The notes under the pieces were generated by a model. It was not told where the DNA came from, did no database searches, and was given only the letters and a program-made list of their open reading frames with translations. From contig JADMNL010000028.1 in assembly GCA_016271365.2 (NCBI GenBank), forward strand, positions 55,012,001 through 55,076,000: 64,000 nucleotides of DNA, read 5' to 3'. The translations under genes and the position numbers were made by a program. Of this stretch, positions 11,245 to 22,545 are shown one piece after another. Positions within the stretch are counted from its first letter, which is position 1. Every line of letters starts with the position of its first letter. Source of the DNA: Neoceratodus forsteri. Its lineage: Eukaryota > Chordata > Ceratodontiformes > Ceratodontidae.

Positions 11245-11518
11245 TGCAGTCAAATTGCCTAAGCCATTCCTTTTGCTCTTAGCAAATGTAACTATGCCGC
11301 ATTAATCCACTATTGCTAATGTAATGCACTGTTTACTTGCTGTCATGCTGCAATGCTGGTTTATGCTTTGGTGTCCCTTTAGTTGTGTAACTTGTTTTGC
11401 TCTGTTACTGTTGCATGTGGATTACTTGTCCTGAAATCTCCTGGGTCGTGCCTGAAAATAGGCATGCAATTATCTAGTGTACATACCCCATTACCAAAAC
11501 CTAAATAAATAAACAAGA
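11245..11518 (+). mobile_element. 3'-terminal LINE fragment
   Basis: The segment has the look of an L2/Rex-type 3' UTR: C/T-rich text, then TGAAAATAGGCATGCAATTA, and a tail AAATAAATAAAC at 11501-11513. There is no coding sequence. Family assignment is tentative. Confidence 0.4.
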
Positions 11519-11639
11519 ACGGGCTCTTGAAGGAACCTAGTTTCACTGATGCATCACTGAGAATAAACGACATTATGATGGTGAAGTATTCTTTTTTTAA
11601 CAACATGAATCTATCACCGATGCCTTACAAAGGCACAGA

Positions 11640-12420
11640 CTCACAAGTAATATCTTGGGATGAGGGTTCTACAACCTTTTTTAGGAAAAAGGTTCTTCAG
11701 CTCAGCAGTTTCAAAACTGGCATTCCCTCCTGGACTGTATGTCCGGACATTGGTGTTTTTTTGAAGGTGTGCACTGTTTTCTAGGTAGCTACGTCACAAA
11801 TTTCTTGAAGGGCAATGCCCCTTGTAGCTAGCACAGAGGCAGATGTGCCCTTGTGGAGTGTGCTCACAGACCTCTGGGATCTAGTTTACCAGCTTTCTAG
11901 CAGCAGGACTGTATACAGGAGACTATCCAATGAGAGAGATTTCTTGACTATTGGTTTACCTTTCACAACCTCTTCATAGGTAACAAAGAGGTGTGTGCTA
12001 TGAGATCTGAGAGCCTTTGTCCAGTCCATGTAGCAGCCTAGTGTTGTTTTTCATGAAGACAGTGAAGCTTTTTTTCATCAGAAGTGGAGTGTTCAAGAAA
12101 GAGAACAGGAAGGATCACTGACTGACTTTGAGATGGAATTCTGAAACCACCATAGGCAGTATTTCCCTACTGGTTCTAAGAACTACATTGTTTCAATGTG
12201 GAATATAATTTAGCTTGTATCTGCGCAAAGGTCTGCAGTTTGCTTACTCTCCTAGCAAATGTCATGGCTTAAGGAAAAAGTTTTTCCAGGTGACTTATTT
12301 TAAGTCTGCTGTAGCCATAGACTCAAAGAGAGCTTCCATCAGCTGGGCAAGACAGATATGCAAGTCCCATTGGGAAACTGATTCTCTCCCAGGACACTGC
12401 AGATGATTGAAGCCTTTAAA
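11640..12420 (-). pseudogene. DIRS tyrosine recombinase remnant
   Basis: The minus strand gives fragments that match the recombinase of the plus-strand DIRS: THLFVTYEEVVKGKPIVKK, KGTSASVLATRGIALQEICD (matching the ASPAATGDIRLLEIC segment of the other copy) and KTVHTFKK. The HxxR catalytic pair of the other copy (AHSTR) is not preserved here. Stops and frameshifts are frequent. Confidence 0.65.
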
Positions 12421-13600
12421 AAATGTTTAAAAACAAGTTTTGAGTACCATGCCTGCCAGACACAGTCTGGAACTATCAGGCACATTGTTGCTAGCTCTCC
12501 CCTGAGCTTCAGAAGCACTCTGTCTCTATGAGGGGAACTTGTGGGAAGACATACAGTAATTTTCTTGTCAAAGCCAGGGCTAGGGTGTCCTTTTGGACTA
12601 TGCCCCTGACTGGTGACCAACAGCAAAACTCTGGAAGGTGAAAGTTTTCCCCAAAAGGCAAATGAGGCCTATTCCCTAGGATCTCATCTTCTGGAGACTA
12701 ATGGCAGCACTTGCTGGTTCAAAGCTCGACTTGTGGTTTCTTGGTTGATTCTGCTTAGGAATGTGCCAGCACATTGTCCTTGCCTAGCAGATGTACTGTA
12801 GAGACCTTTGTGTCCAGGAAGAAAGCTAGGTCCCAGATCCTCATAGCTTCTGTGCACAGTTCTGAGGATCTGGTTTCAGCCGATTTGTTTATGTAGTGCA
12901 TTATTTTGGTACTCTGTTGTCTGTCCATATATGGACTGACCAATCCTGCAACTGGGAGGAGAAGGACTGGATTGCCAGTAGTACTGCCCTCGGGTCGAGG
13001 AGGATTTATATGCTCCTGCATCTTCTGAAGGCTCCAGATGCCACTTGCTGGGTGGACCTCTAGGTGGGCATCCCGCCCCAGGAGTGAAGCATCTGTCATG
13101 AGGAATATTATCATGTTATTTCTATAGGGCATCGGGATGGGAGGAACTTTATAGGTGATTGCTGGAGGAAGGGATTGCCCTCTCTGAGGTAGCTTTCATT
13201 AGTTCACCATTCTTGTGCTTGTACAAAGTTTTTTATGACTGGCACTAGTTGAGACAGGGGGTTCAACCATGGGGATCAGTAACCTCTTAGATGGTACTAT
13301 ATCTCCCTCATTTAAAATCTGTCCCATGGCATCACAACTGTGGATGAAGCCATGTGGCCTATCAGATGCAGAAAGTCCCTTTCAGGGGTTGGTCAGCCTG
13401 GGAATGAATGATTCTGCACTGGCAATCAGATTTGTTATCCTGTCCTGTGGGAGACTGGCCTTTCACTGCAGGACATCCAGTCCTGCTCTGATGAAGTCCA
13501 TTATCTGTACTGGTTTTGTTTAGGGCTTCTGCAAGTTTATTAGGACCCTCGGGGTTGCAAAGTGCTTATGTAACACATTGCCTTCTGTTTTATTTCCCTG
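12340..13600 (-). pseudogene. DIRS reverse transcriptase end and RNase H remnant
   Basis: The clearest part is open on the minus strand from 13132 to 12755: FLMTDASLLGRDAHLEVHPA (RNase H TDAS motif), then SELCTEAMRIWDLAFFLDTK and VHLLGKDNVLAHS, matching ALCMEAMKLWSLAYSL and VHLSGKDNVLADALS of the plus-strand DIRS. Further on, LIVPDCVWQAWYSKLV matches its LIAPDSARQPWYPLL. Near 13600 WLVSGK continues the sequence that lies on the other side of the L2 insertion. Confidence 0.8.
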
Positions 13601-14024
13601 AGACTAGCCAGTCATCAATCAATCAACCAATCAATCAATCAATCAGATCTTTATTTATTCAGGCGATCATCATTGAGCAAGGCTCATTTACAAGATGGAC
13701 CTGATACGGTCAAGGTTCGAGTTGGTGCACAGCAATTATATCACATAAGTATGAGAAGTTATACATACAGAAACAAGAAAATGTTATTTATAACACAATA
13801 ATATACAGAGAATTCACATGTTAAAGCTTGGCAAGAGAAAGTTAAACTAACATCTACAATATGTACAGTACATATATATCACAAGGAGGGCCATGACAGT
13901 CACTCACATAATGAGTACAAGGATGGTGAAGGGAATATTGGGTGCCATATACTGGTGGTGACTGGCTGGAAGGAATATGCCATATGTGATTGGAATATGG
14001 TTTTGTGGGATGACTATTCTATCT

Positions 14025-15578
14025 CTAGCAGCTGCATTTCTCTGTGAAGAAGGCTGTACAGTGCTGCTTGAAGGATGTAAATGGAAGGATAATGGACAGT
14101 TTTAGGGATTTTTGTAGGGTGTTCCATGCTATGGCTAGAGAATAGCTGATTGCTGCCCTCCCTATTTTGGTGTTGACTTTGGGCAATTTGAGCAGGATGA
14201 TATTGTTGCTTCTTAGGGCATAGGAGATGGGAGTGGTCAGGTTGAAGGAGTCCAAGATATAGCTAGGGAGTTTTTTTGATAAAGCTCTGTAGATCCATAG
14301 AGCTGTATTTCTGCTCCTCCTGACATGAAGGGAACCCCATCCAATTGCATCATAGAGAGAACAATTGTGAGTATTATATGGCAGGTCTGTAATGAACCTT
14401 ATTGCTCTATGATATAAGGTATCTAACTTTTGAGGGTAGGGAGTGGGGCGGTGACTATAGAGGAAGTCTGCGTAGTCAATGACTGATAGAAAGATGGCCT
14501 GGACTAATCTCATCTTTGAATCTCTATTAAGGAAGGGTTTTAATCTGTAGAGGAGGCCAAGCCTTAGGCAAAGCTTTTTCAGCAGTTGTTCTAGATGTTG
14601 AGTAAAGTCAAGTCTGTTGTCAATCCACACACCTAGGTATTTGACATTTTCAACATACTCCAGATTTTCTCCAAGTATAGTGCATAGCTGGGGGAGACTG
14701 ATTGAAGAGGATGTGTTGGTGGAGTTTTGGGTTGTGAACATCATTGCTTTGGTTTTCTTTGCATTTAGCAGAAGCGTTTTCTCGTGTAGCTGATGTTGTA
14801 ACAGGGAGAATTCTGCTTGTAGGATTTCATGAGCAACTATAGGCAAAGGGTTGCTGACATACAGTACAGTGTCATCAGCAAAGAGATGTACTGAGGACTT
14901 GGTAAGGTTTGAATCAATTTTATTTATATAAATGGCAAAAAGGATAGGACCCAGAATAGATCCTTGGGGGACTCTTCTTGACAGTGGTCTTAATGGGGAG
15001 AGGTCACCTTCAGCTTTTACCTGCTGTGATCTACCGGAGAGGTAGCATCTGAACCACTTAAGGGAGGATGGATCTAGGCCAATGGAGTGTAGGGATGAGA
15101 GTAGCAGTTCATGGTCCACAGTGTCGAATGCTTTGCTCAGGTCCAGGAATACTGCACACACATTGTTCTTTTTATCCAGTTCGGTTTGTCAATCATTGGT
15201 GACCTTGGCTAATGCAGTGATAGTGCTATGTTTGGCCCTGAATCCAGATTGAGCTGGATTTAATAGATTAGCATTGTCCAGATATTCCCTTAACTGAATA
15301 CTCACTAATTTCTCCAGCATCTTGTATAACACAGGTAGGATGGAAATGGACCTGTAGTTATTAAGATCCATAGGGTCCCCTGATTTTAGAAGGGGGACCA
15401 CTTGGGCTGTCTTCCACAGCGTGGGAATAGAGCCAGAGTTTAGGGAAAGGTTAAAGAGGTGAGTTAGGGGGACTGCAAGCACATGACACGCAATCTTTAG
15501 AAAGAATGGGTCCAGAAGATCTGCTCCTGCACTTTTTTTGGTATCTAGATGCCATAATAGATCCTCAACTTGTTTCAA
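14025..15578 (-). pseudogene. L2-type reverse transcriptase, one stop from open
   Basis: Minus-strand reading 15578-15189 ([46 protein letters not shown]) is separated by one TGA, at about 15186-15188, from a 378-residue reading 15161-14025. The latter carries AVFLDLSKAFDTVDHELL (first catalytic Asp), GSILGPILFAIYIN, HLFADDTVLY (FADD catalytic pair intact) and the L2-type C-terminal region (YNTHNCSLYDAIGWGSLH). It would copy LINE RNA at the target site. Both FADD aspartates and all motif blocks are kept, so this is among the youngest coding sequences in the window. Confidence 0.9.
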
Positions 15579-15951
15579 CAGTATAGGTTTGAAGCTAAAG
15601 GAGGAGTCAACTCTTGTTCACCAGTATAGTGGGAGCTTAAATGATCCCTTAATAGGTTAGCTGGGGAGGAGTCAAAGGCAAGGCCAGCTGTTGTGAAGTG
15701 GTTGTTGAATGCATCCAGGATTTCCAATGTGCCAGTAATGGGGCCATAGTTACTGTGTAATTGGGTTGGAAGGGGTTGTTAACATCCTGGCCCATCATAC
15801 CCTTGATGGTGCCCCAAAATCTACAGTATTTTGGTAGGAGGAGTCGAGCTGGGCCAGGTAGTAGGCAGCCTTGCATCCCTAACTTTCCTAGTGCATTTAT
15901 TCCTGGCTTTCCTAAAGATCATCCAGTCCATGATATTCTTAGTTTTTCTCA

Positions 15952-16698
15952 CTACTTTCCAAAGTTTATCTCCCTCCAGCAGTGCAGCTTTGAGGTCAGC
16001 TGAAAACCAGCGACAGGATTTGTTTTTATTTGGAAACTAGAGATTGGGGCATGGGTGTTAAGGGCATTTAATATAATGCTATTTAGCACCTGCTGAGCTT
16101 TTTCTACAGAATGTGCAAGATAGAACTTCTGCCAGTGTGGATAGTAGGCTAGATCATGCAGATATCCTTCAATATTGATGTTTTTCTTAGATCTCCTCAT
16201 GAGGAATTTTGCAGGATCTGTTTTAATGCTGTTGGATCTTACCCCTGCGATGGGGCAGTGGTCACTTATGTCGCATAGGAGCCCTCCAGCGTGCGTGAAT
16301 AGATGTGGTTTACTCACTAGCATGATGTCAAGTAGAGTACTGTTACTACTATTCCTTGCATTTAGTCTTGTTGGTTCATTAATTAACTGTGTGAGCCCGT
16401 AGGTGTCATAGAATGATACCAGAGGTGTAGCTGCCTGGATGAGCCAGTTGAAATTCAGGTCCCCTATGATAATGACTTCTTCAGTACAGGACTTGACCAC
16501 GTTTCCCAGGTGGGATAAGAGCTCGTGTTCAGCAGAGGGGGGTCTGTAGCATCCAATTAAATGGAAAGCTGCTGTATTGGGAAAACAGACTTTTAGAGAT
16601 AGACACTCAAATTCCTTGGGCATAGATGTTGCAGCAGTACAGGATACAACTAAACTAGCTTTTACATATATGGCTACTCCGCCTCCCCTTCTAGTCAT
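15952..16698 (-). pseudogene. L2-type endonuclease, truncated at its N terminus
   Basis: The open reading of 248 residues has TRRGGGVAIYVKASLV, VIIIGDLNFNW (the GDxN motif) and DISDHCPIAG (SDH motif), all standard parts of the apurinic-like endonuclease that nicks target DNA. The N-terminal metal-binding segment (the SETW region) is missing because the element is 5'-truncated at 16698. Between 15952 and 15578 the linker to the reverse transcriptase is frameshifted. Confidence 0.85.
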
Positions 16699-17465
16699 CT
16701 AGGTTAAGGGGAAAACCACCACACTTTGCCTGCTTAGTTGGGCTGCCACCACAGTTAAGCTCTTTCTAAACACCCTTGATGCTGAGGTGAGGTCAAAGGG
16801 TAGGTCTATAAACTGATACTGTCCATTTCCCATCCTGAACCTGAGACGCTTCCTGTGGCTTGGGTCTGACTTGGATGTGGAAGGAGGCATCCTGCAGATC
16901 CAGTAACCCTGGCCAACCTGTAGGCATCCTTCGATCCAGTAACCCTAGCCAACCTGTAGGCATCCTTCAGATTCAGTGACCCTAGCCAACCTGTAGGTAT
17001 CCTTCAGATCCAGTAACCCTAGCCAACCTGTAGGCATCCTTCAGATTCAGGGATCCGATCCAACTTTCTAGATGTAGAGCTGGTATTACTGTGCCATTTC
17101 TTTTGGATTAGTAAGCATTTTTAAAGTTACCCTTGCCCCACAGAGATGCAGAGGGACTTTTGTACCACTCTTACATGCAATAACTTCTTCATTTCCAGTT
17201 CTAAATGAATTATTTCTGTTATTGAATGAACTGGAAAGTTTTTGGGTCCCTGCCATTTTGGAAACCTTTAAAATTGCAGTGACAACTCCAGACCTACTAC
17301 TTCCACGACCCACTTGCCTGGGGTGATTTCTCTCAATCCTCTCCCTTTCCTGGAAGTAGTGATTCAGCCTTCCTCCCATTGGCAATGGCTGACTGGAGAC
17401 CTTCGAAAACTGTCAGGAGTTCTGTTTTGGCTGTGGCTTAGAACTAGAGTTGCAGCATGTCATGA
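16699..17465 (-). pseudogene. DIRS gag end and reverse transcriptase start (minus copy)
   Basis: Minus-strand segments MGGRLNHYFQERERIE (matching VGGRLAYYFQAW of the plus-strand copy) and HRKRLRFRMGNGQYQFIDL, PFDLTSASRVF (matching HRKYLRFELPSGHYQFRAM, PFGLTSAPKVF). It ends at LNLDD, the catalytic YLDD region, where the L2 element was inserted. A 37-bp tandem expansion at 16885-17050 lies within the part that encodes the first catalytic Asp. Confidence 0.8.
16885..17050. repeat. 37-bp tandem repeat inside DIRS reverse transcriptase
   Basis: About 4.5 copies of a unit running CATCCTTCAGATCCAGTAAC then CCTAGCCAACCTGTAGG. On the minus strand each unit contains the codons for LDLQDA/LDLKDA, the first catalytic motif of the DIRS polymerase. 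The plus-strand DIRS has this motif once (LDLKDAYFHIPI), so the array arose by local duplication after insertion. Confidence 0.85.
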
Positions 17466-17489
17466 GCTCTTTCTTTCAAACAACATGAA

Positions 17490-17641
17490 GTCTTGCTGTA
17501 TTCTGACATATGCAGTTAGCCCCAGCACTTGAACTGCCCCAGAGAGGAAAAAGTTAACTCTATGCCTGAGCATAGAATGTTGAGCTTGAGCTCAGTTCAA
17601 ACCTCAGTCTGCTGCACTTCAAAGTGTAACCGTCAGATTCT
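17490..17641 (+). repeat. DIRS left inverted terminal repeat
   Basis: About 150 bases, from TCTTGCTGTATTCTGACATA to CCGTCAGATTC, present in inverted form at 23411-23563 with about ten differences. The outermost 20 bases at the left (TTTCAAACAACATGAAG, from about 17474) differ from the right end, as is normal for DIRS. Their complement is found in the internal complementary region instead. Confidence 0.9.
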
Positions 17642-18031
17642 TTACTCTGCCTAACTGAACAGTCACTCCAGAGACTGCCCCTTCACCTGCTCGGTTCGGT
17701 TAAGTCAACCCGTCTAAATACCATTTTTTCATTGATTTCTTTTGGCTTCAAATCCCTGTCTGCGGTAAAGTAAGTGTTGTAGGTAGTGGACTTTAGTTTT
17801 TATTGTGTTTTTTTCCTGTGGAAATTGTGAAAACTTGTTGATCAGTTTGGTTTGGAACCAATTGTGTTAGATTTACTTTTTATGTTTTACAGTGTTAGGT
17901 ACTGGTTCCCATCGGTTTTAAAAAAAACTGAATTTTAAATGTTTTTTTCCATGACCCATAACACAGTTGGTAACTGATAGAGGGGTCTTACCTGGCATTT
18001 AAACTGTTAAGGGTAAGTTGTTAGCCTGGCC

Positions 18032-19647
18032 ATGTCTGAGAAACCAAAGAGAAAAACTGGGCCCATTGGGTTTCAACACTATAGTGAGAGTAGGGATGCC
18101 TTTGCTAAGGCAGACCCTCACACCACCTGTGTTTATTGTCTGGGGTTTGACCACCTCGATTCAGACTGCCAAATATGTAAGAATTTTCTGAAGGCTACCC
18201 TGGTAAGAGATTGGGTAGGCTCAGGGACAAGGAGGCCAAGAAGTCCACTGATCTGGATGGCCAGCCCAGTTCAGTTCCGACTGAACCTGAGGGAGTGCCC
18301 ACTGACCTGGGCGATACTTCCTCAGGCAAAAGGAGAGCTGATCCTGAGGGGTTGGTTCCATTGAAGAAAAGAGGAAATCAGCCGGTTTGGATCCATATTC
18401 TTAGCATCCAACCGCCAAAGAAAGAGCCAGAGCAATAAGTATTGTACAATCGCTCCTACCGGTTCCGTCCGATCCGGTGCCTCTTGGTAGGCGCTCGGTT
18501 CAGTCGGTTCCTCTGGTTCTGGAATACTGTCCGGATGAGTTTTATGAACCGGAATGGGAAGGGGAGGAAGAGGACGATGACAACGATGATGATGATGGTG
18601 TGGAAGGTCTGGATGAGCCCACTGAACCGGACATCTCCCCAGACAGGCATTCTAAGGTATCCCCCCTAGGCTTTCTGAGTCCCCTTTCTACTATTTGTTC
18701 TATAAAAAAGTGGCAGAGACCCTCCAGCTCCCTTTGGTTGAAGATGTTGAGGAACAAGAGGAGCCAGATTTCATAGAAATGACGCACATTCCAGAGTCCA
18801 AAAGGCTGTCTATTCCACCTCCATAAATCTCTTGGGAAACAGACACAAAAAATTCTCCAAACACCAAATTTTTTACCTCTTGTGGATAAAAGAATGGACA
18901 GGAGGTATATGCTTTCAGTCTCGGGTACAGAATTCTTGCTCCACCAATGCAGCCATGTTGGAGTAGTGCAGACTATAGCCTATGACAAGGCTAATATACC
19001 TTTGGCTTCACACACCCCAGATAAAGACTTTAGAAAGGTGGATACTATGGCCAGAAAACAGTACTTGGCATCCTCCTTGGGACTCAGGCAGGCAAATTAT
19101 ATGACTTACACAGCCATATACCAGAAGCCCAGATGGGATATTGTTATGGAACTGGCTAAACAGGCTTCCCCCTAGCTAGCCAAGCAGCTGAAGAAGGTGG
19201 CAGCAGAAGGGATTGAGGCATCTAAGGTTCAGTTTCATGCTGCTGTGGACTCAAATAAATGTGGTATCATAAGTCATGGCTACATCTATGTCTCTTCGGA
19301 GATTCACTTGGCTCAGATGTACTGGCCCCTCACAGGACACTCAGGCTAAGGCCATGGATTTCCCTGTGGTGGGTAATTCTCTGTTTGAGGAGCAGACTGA
19401 GAATTACATGAAAAAGATGGATGAGTACAGAACCACTTACAGGAGTGCACAGGCCAAGGAAAGACAGGCAACTCCTCAAAAGCAGCAGGCTAGGGGCAGG
19501 GGCAGGCCTTTTCACATGCCTTTCTACCAGGCACAGGCCTCCTCTCCTTTTCCTCAGAGGGGGTTCTTCAGAGGGAGAGGCAGAAGAGGGATGAGCAGGG
19601 CTGCATCCTCCTCTCAGTCTAAGGCTCCTGCCAAGCAGACACCCTGA
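18032..19647 (+). pseudogene. DIRS gag-like ORF, frameshifted
   Basis: Begins MSEKPKRKTGPIGFQHYSES. A zinc knuckle CVYCLGFDHLDSDC (C-x2-C-x4-H-x4-C) is at residues about 34-47. A frameshift near 18210 leads to GRLRDKEAKK, then an acidic stretch of Glu and Asp (about 18560-18600). Later pieces are MARKQYLASSLGLRQANYM (18882-19175) and an RG-rich end GRGRPFHMPF, FRGRGRRGMSRA (19276-19647). The nucleic-acid-binding coat role is inferred from the position, the knuckle and the basic tail. At least three breaks. Confidence 0.75.
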
Positions 19648-19738
19648 TGTGTTAGCCTGGGTCGACTCCCCAATTCCAGTAGGAGGCAGACTGGCTTACT
19701 ACTTCCAGGCCTGGAAGTCTGTTACCTCAGACAAGTGA

Positions 19739-21478
19739 GTCCTGGAGGTAGTAAGCCAGGGACTAGCTCTCAGCTTCAAAAAATTTCCAAAGCTGAAGGT
19801 CAGAGCCATTGAGAGAGTTCCTACTCCACACAGAGGCAAGAGTCTGTACTCCAGATACTTCCTTACCCCAAAAAAGACTCTGGAGTGGCGGCCCATCCTA
19901 GACCTAAAATACTTAAACAAGCACCTAATCAAGCCAAAATTCAGAATGGTAACACTGGGAGTAATTCTTCCCTCTCTGAGGATAGGGGATTGGTTAGTCT
20001 CCCTGGACCTCAAGGATGCCTACTTTCACATTCCCATCAGGTGCTCCCACAGAAAGTACCTCAGGTTCGAACTGCCTTCAGGCCATTATCAGTTCAGAGC
20101 AATGCCCTTTGGACTAACATCAGCACCAAAGGTATTCACAAAATGCCTAGCAGTAGTAGTGACCTTTCTAAGGAGACAAAATATTTCCATTTTTCCATAC
20201 CTGGACAACTGGCTCATTGTGGGGCAGTCTCCAGACCAAGTCGAGGCAGACCTGCAAGTGACACAACAATTGCTCAGTTCTCTGGGATTCCTCCTCAGTC
20301 TTTCAAAGTCAGTTCTTGAACCAGTGCAACTCCTGACCTTTGCAGGAATAGAGTTGGACACTGTCCAAGCAAAAGCCTTCCTTCCTCTGGCAAGGGTAAA
20401 GGCCCTTACAGACCTGGCTTCTTCTTTCTGCCTTCTGGTGTCTCAACCTTCAAGGCATTTTCTTTCACTCCTGGGCCACATGACAGCTTCCACTGCAAAT
20501 GGTACAGGGAGCCAGATTTCAGATGAGGGACATTCAATTTCATCTAAGATCCTTTTGGTCTCAGAAAAAAGATCCTCTAACCAAACTGATCCAGTGACTC
20601 AGACTCTGATCCAGGCTCTCCAATGGTGGTTGGGTCAGGACAACCTCAGACAAGGAATCCCATTCATCTTGCAGACTCATTCTGTGGTATTAACCACAGA
20701 TGCTTCTCTTCTGGGATGGGTAGCTCACTTGGGAGCCCTCACAGCACAGGGAGTTTGGTCCTCTAAGGAGTCTCTACTTCATATCAACCTTCTGGAGCTC
20801 AGGGCAGTGTACCTGACTCTTCAAGCTTTCTCAGACTCAGTACAGAACAAGGTGGTTCAGGTCAGGACAAACAGCACTACCACCATGTGGTACATCAACA
20901 AGCAGGGAGGCACTCAGTCTACGGCCTTGTGCATGGAAGCCATGAAATTATGGTCTCTGGCTTATTCCCTGCAGACATCTCTGGTAGCAGTTCACCTTTC
21001 AGGGAAGGACAATGTGCTAGCAGATGCTCTGAGTAGGATATCTCAGGGCCATCATGAATGGTCCCTGGACCCCCTAGTGCTGAATGTGATTTTCTCAAGA
21101 AGGGGCACTCCAGAAATAGATCTCTTTGCAGCCCCCAGACACTCATCAACTTCCTCTATTCTGTTGAAGACCCCCAGTCATGGGCTCAGTCCCCCTGAAT
21201 GCTCTAGTTCTGGACTGGCAGGGGACATTTCTGTATGCCTTTTCCCCTTTCCTCTGTTGTTCAAGGTTCTGGTCAGGATAAGATCACAGTCATGCAAAGT
21301 GATCCTGATTGCACCAGACTCAGCCAGACAGCCTTGGTATCCTCTGTTGCTATCCCTAGCAGTCCATCTTCCCATATCTCTTCCCAAGAAACACAATCTG
21401 TTAACCTCCTCTCAGGGGAGCATATGGTACCCCAACCTTCAGTCTCTCAATCTCAAGGCGTGGCTCTTGAGGAGTTAG
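19739..21478 (+). pseudogene. DIRS reverse transcriptase and RNase H
   Basis: One long open frame, bounded upstream by TGA near 19736. Polymerase motifs in order: LEWRPILDLKYLNKHL, SLDLKDAYFHIPI (first catalytic Asp), HYQFRAMPFGLTSAPKVF, and FPYLDNWLIVG, where DIRS enzymes normally have YLDD, so the second Asp is Asn. RNase H follows: VLTTDASLLGWVAHLG, INLLELRAVYLTLQAF, then RTNSTTTMWYINKQGG, where the usual Asp before Asn is missing, and VHLSGKDNVLADALSR. Length and reading are close to intact, but both catalytic centres are changed. The 3' end overlaps the recombinase frame by about 240 bases. Confidence 0.9.
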
Positions 21479-22545
21479 AATATTCAAGTCTGCATTTGTC
21501 TCAAGGGGTTCTGGATATTCTCAAAGCCTCTCATAAACCTGCCACCAGAAAAACGTATAATTCCAAATGGAAAGGATTCAGCATCTGGTGTTTCAGTAGG
21601 GATGTCTCTCCAGATACTGCTGATTTGGCTACATTCCTGGATTGTCTGGTTCATCACAATGGCTTAGGCTTCAGGCTAGCCACTCTGAAAGTACACTTGA
21701 CAACTGTCTCTGCATTTCTGTCAGTGGGAAAGCTTCCTTACTGGCACCTCATCCTGTTTTCTGTAAGTTCTTTAAAGGTTTGCGTCATACCAACCCTCCC
21801 TTTAAGGACCCTACTCCTCCTTGGGATCTTAATGTTTGCATTGCCTAGCTTATGCAACCTCCTTCTGAGCCTTTGGCCTCAGCAGAGCTTAAGTACTTGA
21901 CCTGAAAAACTGTGTTCCTGGTAGCTATAACCTCTGCAAGGCGTATCAGTGAATTACAAGCTCTGTCAGTGGAGCCTGATTTTTATCTCATTCCATAGAG
22001 ATAAGGTGGTCGTTAGAGCCAACTGGAGGTTATTACCCAAAGTGGTTTCAGATTTTTATCTGAACCAGTCCATGTCTCTTCCTGTGTTCTTCACTGATCA
22101 TTCTTCTTCAGAGAGAGAGAGAGCCAGATTACACAGTTTGGATGTTAAAAGGGCACTTAGCTGCTACACTGAGTGCACTAAGGCACTGAGGTTTGACTGT
22201 CCTCAGTTGTTTTTTATTTATGGTGAAGTGGGAAAGGGTACACCTGCTACTAAGAGAACTATTGCTAGGTGGATTGTCTCTTGTATACAATTCTGCTATG
22301 AAAGCTAGGCAAAATACCCCCTCAGGCCTGAGGGCTCATTCAACTAGAAGTACAGCTGCTTCTCCGGCTGCTACTGGAGATATACGTTTACTAGAAATAT
22401 GCAAAGCAGCCATCTGGAAAACAGTCCATACAGTCACCAAGCAGTACTCTCTGGATATCCGGGCTAGAAGTGATGCTAGGTTTGGTAGAGCAGTACTGCA
22501 GAACTTATTCCAAAATAGACAAAGAACCCCTGAGCGCAAACACTG
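21235..22545 (+). pseudogene. DIRS tyrosine recombinase
   Basis: The N-terminal SAM-like part is open to 21900: ASHKPATRKTYNSKWKGFS and DTADLATFLDCLVHHNG. In another frame, LVAITSARRISELQALSV holds the first catalytic Arg near 21940. GLRAHSTRSTAASPAATGD near 22330 holds the His-x-x-Arg pair, and KTVHTVTKQYSLDI near 22440 the likely nucleophile Tyr. These are the Arg, HxxR and Tyr residues of tyrosine recombinases. The enzyme integrates the circular DNA. Frameshifts near 21900 and between 21990 and 22330 break it. Confidence 0.88.

Larger units (their letters stand above)
13612..16698 (-). mobile_element. L2-clade LINE inserted in the minus-strand DIRS
   Basis: About 3.1 kb, 3' end on the left with a GATT-type tail (seen as TCAATCAATCAACCAATC at 13617 onward). 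Endonuclease and reverse transcriptase are both present and unusually well preserved. The DIRS sequence on the two sides joins within a short repeated GATGAC (16693-16698 region and just left of 13617), a plausible target duplication. A separate non-coding leader was not seen, so the copy is 5'-truncated within the endonuclease. Confidence 0.9.

Noticed and set aside
13490..13530. CTGATGAAGTCC, a hammerhead-like core start
   Set aside because: No matching GGAC stem II partner and no GAAA follow; it is part of the DIRS coding remnant.
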